This document shows positions 60,172 to 64,000 of a stretch of DNA of 64,000 nt, piece by piece (positions within the stretch are counted from its first letter, which is position 1; every line of letters starts with the position of its first letter). Source of the stretch: Denitrobaculum tricleocarpae (lineage in GTDB: Bacteria > Pseudomonadota > Alphaproteobacteria > Kiloniellales > Kiloniellaceae). The position numbers and the translations under genes were made by a program. The stretch lies in contig NZ_ML660057.1 of assembly GCF_007004665.1 (NCBI RefSeq), positions 124,001-188,000 of the forward strand. Reading direction: 5' to 3'. The notes under the pieces were generated by a model that saw only the letters and a program-made list of their open reading frames with translations, was not told the origin of the DNA and searched no databases.

Positions 60172-61200
60172 TTAAGTCCGGTTTCGCTGGTTGGCGAAGT
60201 AGAGATAGAGATTGGTGAGCACGATCACCGTGAAGAGCAGAATGTAGGCCAGTGCCGCCGACTCACTGGTTTTGAAGTACTGGAACGACACGCGGTAGAC
60301 ATAGACCGCAATGGTCTCGGTCGAGGTGCCCGGCCCGCCCTCGGTCAGCAGGAAGACCACGTCGAAGAGCTTGAAAGCCTCGATGGTGCGGAACAGCAGC
60401 GCCAGCATGAGAAGACTGCGAACGTAGGGAAAGGTGATGTACCAGAAACGCCGCCAATGAGAGATCCGGTCGATGGAGGCCGCCTCGTAGAGGTACTTGG
60501 GCACGCTCACCAGCCCCGCCAGAACCAGCAGCATCACGAAGGGCGACCACATCCAGGCATCGGCGAAGACAATGCCCGCGATGGCCCCGGCGGTGGACTG
60601 CAGCAGGACAAAGGGTTCACCGGTAAAGACCCGCACGGCCTGGGAGAGCAACCCGAAGGTCGGCTCATAGTAATAGCGGAAGAAAGCGCCGACGGCGACG
60701 AAGGACAGCATCATCGGGGTCAGCACCAGGATCAGCAGCACCCGCCGCAGAGGGAACTGCTTCGCGAAGAGCATAGCCAGGAGAAAGCCGACGATCATCT
60801 GCAGGCTGACCGTCAGCACCACCAGCTGCGCCGTCACCTGCAGACGGTCCCAGACCACCGGGTCGGTCAGCACCTTTTCGTAATAATGCAGGCCGGCGAA
60901 ACGCGGCGGCGCCAGCCGGTTGGCGCGGTAGTGAAAAAAGCTCAGGCCGAAAGACCAGAGCAGCGGAAAGATGTTCATGATGAAGAGCAGCGCAATGGCC
61001 GGCGCCACCAGCAGACCGCCCGCGTGCCGCCCCCAGGCGTAGGCGACGAAGAGAAACGCCGAGAAGACGCAGACCGCGCCCGACACCCAAAAGGACACCG
61101 AGGGCGGCAAGAGCGTGATCGCGAGAGCAGAGATCAGGAGCGCGGCGGGGATCGAGAGGAACGCCACGCGGAGGGGATAAACTTCCCAGACTTTCATCAT
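60172..61200 (-). CDS. Sugar ABC transporter permease (MalF-like)
   Basis: Inner-membrane permease of 342 aa with several helices, including an extra N-terminal pair (VAFLSIPAALLISALAITLL). Its EAA docking loop is YEAASIDRISHWRRFWYI. The MalF-type large periplasmic loop is short here. It follows the receptor gene after a GC-rich hairpin (61301-61333). Partner of the MalG-like permease. Confidence 0.94.
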   Translation of the reverse strand: MMKVWEVYPLRVAFLSIPAALLISALAITLLPPSVSFWVSGAVCVFSAFLFVAYAWGRHAGGLLVAPAIALLFIMNIFPLLWSFGLSFFHYRANRLAPPRFAGLHYYEKVLTDPVVWDRLQVTAQLVVLTVSLQMIVGFLLAMLFAKQFPLRRVLLILVLTPMMLSFVAVGAFFRYYYEPTFGLLSQAVRVFTGEPFVLLQSTAGAIAGIVFADAWMWSPFVMLLVLAGLVSVPKYLYEAASIDRISHWRRFWYITFPYVRSLLMLALLFRTIEAFKLFDVVFLLTEGGPGTSTETIAVYVYRVSFQYFKTSESAALAYILLFTVIVLTNLYLYFANQRNRT

Positions 61201-61300
61201 ATTACGGCAACTGTCTCATGCTTTGCTGAAGCTTTAAGTCAGAATTTCGGTTGGCTGCGGCACGCAGAGAACCGCCGCCAACCGTGCGTAAAGAAGGGTG

Positions 61301-61333
61301 ATGCGCGCCGCCGGGAACAGCGGCGGCGCGCAT
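61301..61333. other. GC-rich intercistronic hairpin after receptor gene
   Basis: ATGCGCGCCGCC (61301-61312) and GGCGGCGCGCAT (61322-61333) form a perfect 12-bp stem with a 9-base loop, 13 bases past the receptor stop. No T run follows on the minus strand, so it is more likely an mRNA-stabilising or processing hairpin, like those after malE, than a full terminator. Confidence 0.7.
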
Positions 61334-61346
61334 GCCAGGCACATCG

Positions 61347-62786
61347 TTACTCGATGTGCCCGGTTTCCTGCAGAAGCTCTTCCTGGAACTTCGCAATGGC
61401 ATCCAGCGTCGTCTTGGCGTCCTGCTGGCCGGTGATGGCCTTGTCGAACTCCGCCTGCTGCTGCACCAGAAGCTCGAAGAATTCCGGAATGTGCCAGATG
61501 TCTTTTTGATTGTTCAGAGACGTGCCGAAGGCATGATTCCAGGGCCGGAAGGAGTTATAGGAGGCATCCTCGTAAACCGACTTCAGGCCGCTCTGACCGC
61601 CGGCTTTGGCGAAGGCCACCTGGGTCTCCGGCGACAGCCACCACTTCACGAATTCCAGCGCTTCCATGTTGGTGGTTTCATCGTTCCAGGTCATCAGCAC
61701 GAAAGGCTGACCGCCGATGTTGTAGGTTCTGTCGATGCTGCCGTCGGCCTTTTTCAGACCTGCCGCCATGGCGAAGTCGACCTTGTCGGAGACCTTGGAG
61801 GTGTTGGCGTCGATGGAGCTTTCTGCGAAACCAATCCAGTTGATCATGTAGGCGACCTTGCCTTCACGGAACAACTCATCCTGCTTGAAGATATCCATGG
61901 TGCCGGTCTTAACCACCGGCGGCATGTACTGCAGCAGCGAGAGATAATGCTCGAAGCCTTTCACGGCCTCCGGCGAATTGACCACGCCCTCGGCTTTGCC
62001 CGTGGGCGCCTTGGTCTCGTCCCAGATATCACCGCCATGCTGCCAGATCATGCTGGCGATCTGCATGGTGGAGAAGTCATAGCCCTTACCGGCCTGATAG
62101 GCGATCCCGTAGAAATCGTCATCCAGCGCCTTGCCGCTCAGGGTTTCGCCCTTCTTGCGGCCGAAGAACTCGCCGAACTTCTGGACCATGTCCCAGTCTG
62201 CGTTGTTCATCTCCTCCGGTGTACAGGGCAGATCCGCATTGTACTTCGCCTTGAATGCGGCAGCCTCACTCTCGTCGCAGAAGACGTCGGTACGGTAGTA
62301 GGCCACCAGCACGTCGGGCATCTGCGGGAAGCCATAGTAGTTCTCGGACTTATGCGGATAGGTCGAGTAGGCATCCACCAGGGCCGGGTTCAGATCCTGC
62401 ATGATCTGTTGAAGCTCGGGATCGGCATCGATGGCGTCGTTGAGTTTCTGGTAGTAGCCGCCTTCGATGAAGGCACCGAGCCACTGACTGTCGGAAACCG
62501 CCATGCTGTAGCGTTTCTCACCCGATGTGAGGGAACCGGACAGCCGGGTGTAGTAATCGGGCCAGGGAATGAAGTCGGGTTCCAAAGTGACATTGTTACC
62601 GCTCTTGGCTTTGTAACTCTTGTCGAAAAGATCCTTCATGATCCGGGTCGGGGGCCAGTCCGGCACAGCCATGCGCAGGACCACATCCTCGCCGAAGGCC
62701 GGCGCCGCCGACATCAGTCCGGCTGACAGAACTGCAACCGCAGCGGAACCGCCAGCGGCAGCTCTCAGGGTTTTCACGTATTTCAT
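61347..62786 (-). CDS. ABC transporter sugar-binding protein
   Basis: Periplasmic receptor of 479 aa of the family 1 (extracellular solute-binding, MalE/UgpB-like) class. A signal peptide of about 30 residues (KTLRAAAGGSAAVAVLSAGL) ends in AAPAFGEDVV; no lipobox Cys is present, so it is soluble. ATG at 62786 has GGAGGAAG before it; a frame from 62801 adds five residues. The protein is large for this family (usually about 410-440). Ligand unknown; sugar, polyol or glycerol derivatives are likely. Hairpins lie both before and after its gene. Confidence 0.93.
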   Translation of the reverse strand: MKYVKTLRAAAGGSAAVAVLSAGLMSAAPAFGEDVVLRMAVPDWPPTRIMKDLFDKSYKAKSGNNVTLEPDFIPWPDYYTRLSGSLTSGEKRYSMAVSDSQWLGAFIEGGYYQKLNDAIDADPELQQIMQDLNPALVDAYSTYPHKSENYYGFPQMPDVLVAYYRTDVFCDESEAAAFKAKYNADLPCTPEEMNNADWDMVQKFGEFFGRKKGETLSGKALDDDFYGIAYQAGKGYDFSTMQIASMIWQHGGDIWDETKAPTGKAEGVVNSPEAVKGFEHYLSLLQYMPPVVKTGTMDIFKQDELFREGKVAYMINWIGFAESSIDANTSKVSDKVDFAMAAGLKKADGSIDRTYNIGGQPFVLMTWNDETTNMEALEFVKWWLSPETQVAFAKAGGQSGLKSVYEDASYNSFRPWNHAFGTSLNNQKDIWHIPEFFELLVQQQAEFDKAITGQQDAKTTLDAIAKFQEELLQETGHIE

Positions 62787-62825
62787 CACTCTTCCTCCCA
62801 CATTTATTGTTTTGTTTTCATTCTT

Positions 62826-62845
62826 CCCCGCGCTTTTCGGCGGGG
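62826..62845. other. Hairpin between ATPase A and receptor gene
   Basis: CCCCGC (62826-62831), an 8-base loop and GCGGGG (62840-62845) form a short GC stem 40 bases ahead of the receptor start. With the 61301-61333 hairpin it brackets the receptor cistron on the polycistronic mRNA. Confidence 0.5.
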
Positions 62846-62863
62846 TCTCTCGGATCGCAACTC

Positions 62864-63955
62864 CTAGGTAATATGCTGTTCGGATTGAGCGTCGAAGACA
62901 TGAACCCGCGCCGGATCGAAATCGAACGAAAGCTCGGCACCCGGCTGCAACGCCAGGGCATCTGCCTCCCGCACGACGACCTTCAGGCGCTGGTCCGCGG
63001 CATCGATGTCCACAATGGTAATGTCGCCGAGCGGCTCCAGCATGTGCACACGGCCGGATATGCCGCCCGGCGCTCCCCCATTAATGCGGATGTCAGCGGG
63101 ACGAATCCCCACCTTTAAGTCCCGCGCCCCCGGGGGGAGATTGATGTCCGGCAGCGCGAAACTGCCGAAAGGAACTTCGATCGACCTGCCGTCACTGCCC
63201 AGGCTGGCGCCCATGACGTTCATGGTCGGCGAGCCGATTTTCTGGGCGACGTAAAGGTCTTTCGGAGTCAGATAGAGTTCGTCCGGTGTGCCGGTCTGCA
63301 CCACGTGACCCTCGCGGATCACCGCGATCTCTTCGCCCATGGAAAGGGCTTCCAGTTCGTCCGGCGTCGCATAGATGATCGTGATCCCGAACTGCCGGTG
63401 CAGGCGCTTGATCTCGGTGCGCATGTCATCGCGCAGCTTGGCATCGAGGTTGGTCAGCGGCTCGTCCAGCAACAGAATATCAGGTCGCCGGATCAGGGAG
63501 CGGCCCAGCGCGACGCGCTGCTGCTCGCCGCCTGAGAGAGTCTCGGGCTTGTTCTCCAGGCGGTGGCCGAGCTTTAAAATCTCCGCGATCTCGCCAATCC
63601 GCTGGGCGATCTCAGCCGTGCTGACACCCGCCTCCTTCAAGGGATAGGCAAAGTTCTCGCGGACCGTCAGATGGGGATAGAGCGCGAAGGACTGGAACAC
63701 CATGGAGACGTTCCGCCCCGCAATCGGCGCCCGGGTGAAATCCCGGCCGTTGATCTCGAGCCGACCTTCCTGAGGCCGCTCCAGACCCGCGATCGTCCGC
63801 AGAGCCGTGGTCTTGCCGACGGAACTGGGGCCGAAGACGACAAAAAGCCGGCCCCGCTCGACCTCGAAGGACATCCTGTCCAGCGCGACAACGTTTCCGA
63901 AGCGTTTGGTGACGGACTCAAGGCGGACTGCTACGTCCGCTGATCCCGCCGTCAT
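62864..63955 (-). CDS. Sugar ABC ATPase A (UgpC/MalK-like, H-loop His missing)
   Basis: ATPase of 363 aa. Walker A reads GPSSVGKTT (42-50, an unusual SV in place of GC), Q-loop FQSFALYP (Q88), signature LSGGEQQR (140-147, canonical) and Walker B ILLLDEP (160-166). The H-loop is YATPDELEA: P198 stands where the catalytic-switch His of VTHDQ should be. The C-terminal regulatory domain (about 240-363) is present. It is the first transporter gene in view; the upstream frame ends three bases before its ATG, so more of the operon lies outside the window. Its partner is ATPase B at 58159-59244. Confidence 0.95.
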   Translation of the reverse strand: MTAGSADVAVRLESVTKRFGNVVALDRMSFEVERGRLFVVFGPSSVGKTTALRTIAGLERPQEGRLEINGRDFTRAPIAGRNVSMVFQSFALYPHLTVRENFAYPLKEAGVSTAEIAQRIGEIAEILKLGHRLENKPETLSGGEQQRVALGRSLIRRPDILLLDEPLTNLDAKLRDDMRTEIKRLHRQFGITIIYATPDELEALSMGEEIAVIREGHVVQTGTPDELYLTPKDLYVAQKIGSPTMNVMGASLGSDGRSIEVPFGSFALPDINLPPGARDLKVGIRPADIRINGGAPGGISGRVHMLEPLGDITIVDIDAADQRLKVVVREADALALQPGAELSFDFDPARVHVFDAQSEQHIT

Positions 63956-64000
63956 GCCTCAATCCCTCTGAAGCGAAGCTGGCAGCTCATTCCGCAGCGA

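Overview
The window is high-GC DNA from a free-living alphaproteobacterium. The clearest marker is GcrA (8723-9391, minus), a cell-cycle regulator restricted to that class. Its upstream region carries a consensus DnaA box, a CtrA half-site and a cluster of GANTC (CcrM) sites. The mix of BMP-type and polyol-type ABC systems, Rieske/DMGDH-type amine catabolism and a large cobalamin cluster would fit a marine or soil Rhodospirillales-like organism; that genus-level guess is inference. No rRNA, tRNA, CRISPR array, prophage or complete IS was seen.

Layout. 1-3282 (minus): BMP-family nucleoside/nucleobase-type ABC importer; the permease is cut by the window edge. 3665-7458 (plus): stand-alone receiver, small membrane protein, and a sodium/solute symporter-histidine kinase hybrid. 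7439-9391 (minus): three-repeat secreted protein and gcrA. 9672-13085: SAM hydrolase, preQ0/preQ1 transporter, queF, a membrane protein, yajQ. 13804-20366: GntR regulator, uppP, Lrp regulator divergent from an AceE-like dehydrogenase, PAS histidine kinase. 20787-32499: cobalamin cluster in four transcription units: cobA-cobB, cbiD-cobK, cbiX-cobH-cobL-cobI-cbiG/cobJ-cobM, cobD. 32503-40834: Rrf2 regulator with NDH-2-like flavoprotein, a DAO-type oxidase, cytochrome P450, class II aldolase, a 264-bp MITE-like nested palindrome, phosphatase, DinB protein, small HTH protein and beta-carbonic anhydrase. 40917-52526: a catabolic island around an RpiR regulator. 52554-55383: membrane-anchored BTAD regulator with a secreted partner, a low-GC small protein and a dead VOC gene. 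55468-63955 (minus): polyol/sugar ABC importer with two different ATPases, a small membrane protein, a TIM-barrel isomerase and a Gfo/Idh/MocA dehydrogenase.

How the genes work together. The cobalamin genes cover most of corrin-ring synthesis from uroporphyrinogen III. They include CbiX, CbiD and CbiG but no visible CobG, CobF or CobNST, which points to the cobalt-early route. The 40.9-52.5 kb island pairs a Rieske oxygenase of the quaternary-amine type with a GcvT-fused demethylating flavoprotein and two enolase-superfamily enzymes. This suggests oxidative N-demethylation of a betaine such as proline or hydroxyproline betaine; the substrate is inferred. The 55-64 kb operon imports a sugar or polyol and oxidises/isomerises it. 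Its two ATPases have complementary defects in signature and H-loop, predicting one working and one degenerate ATP site.
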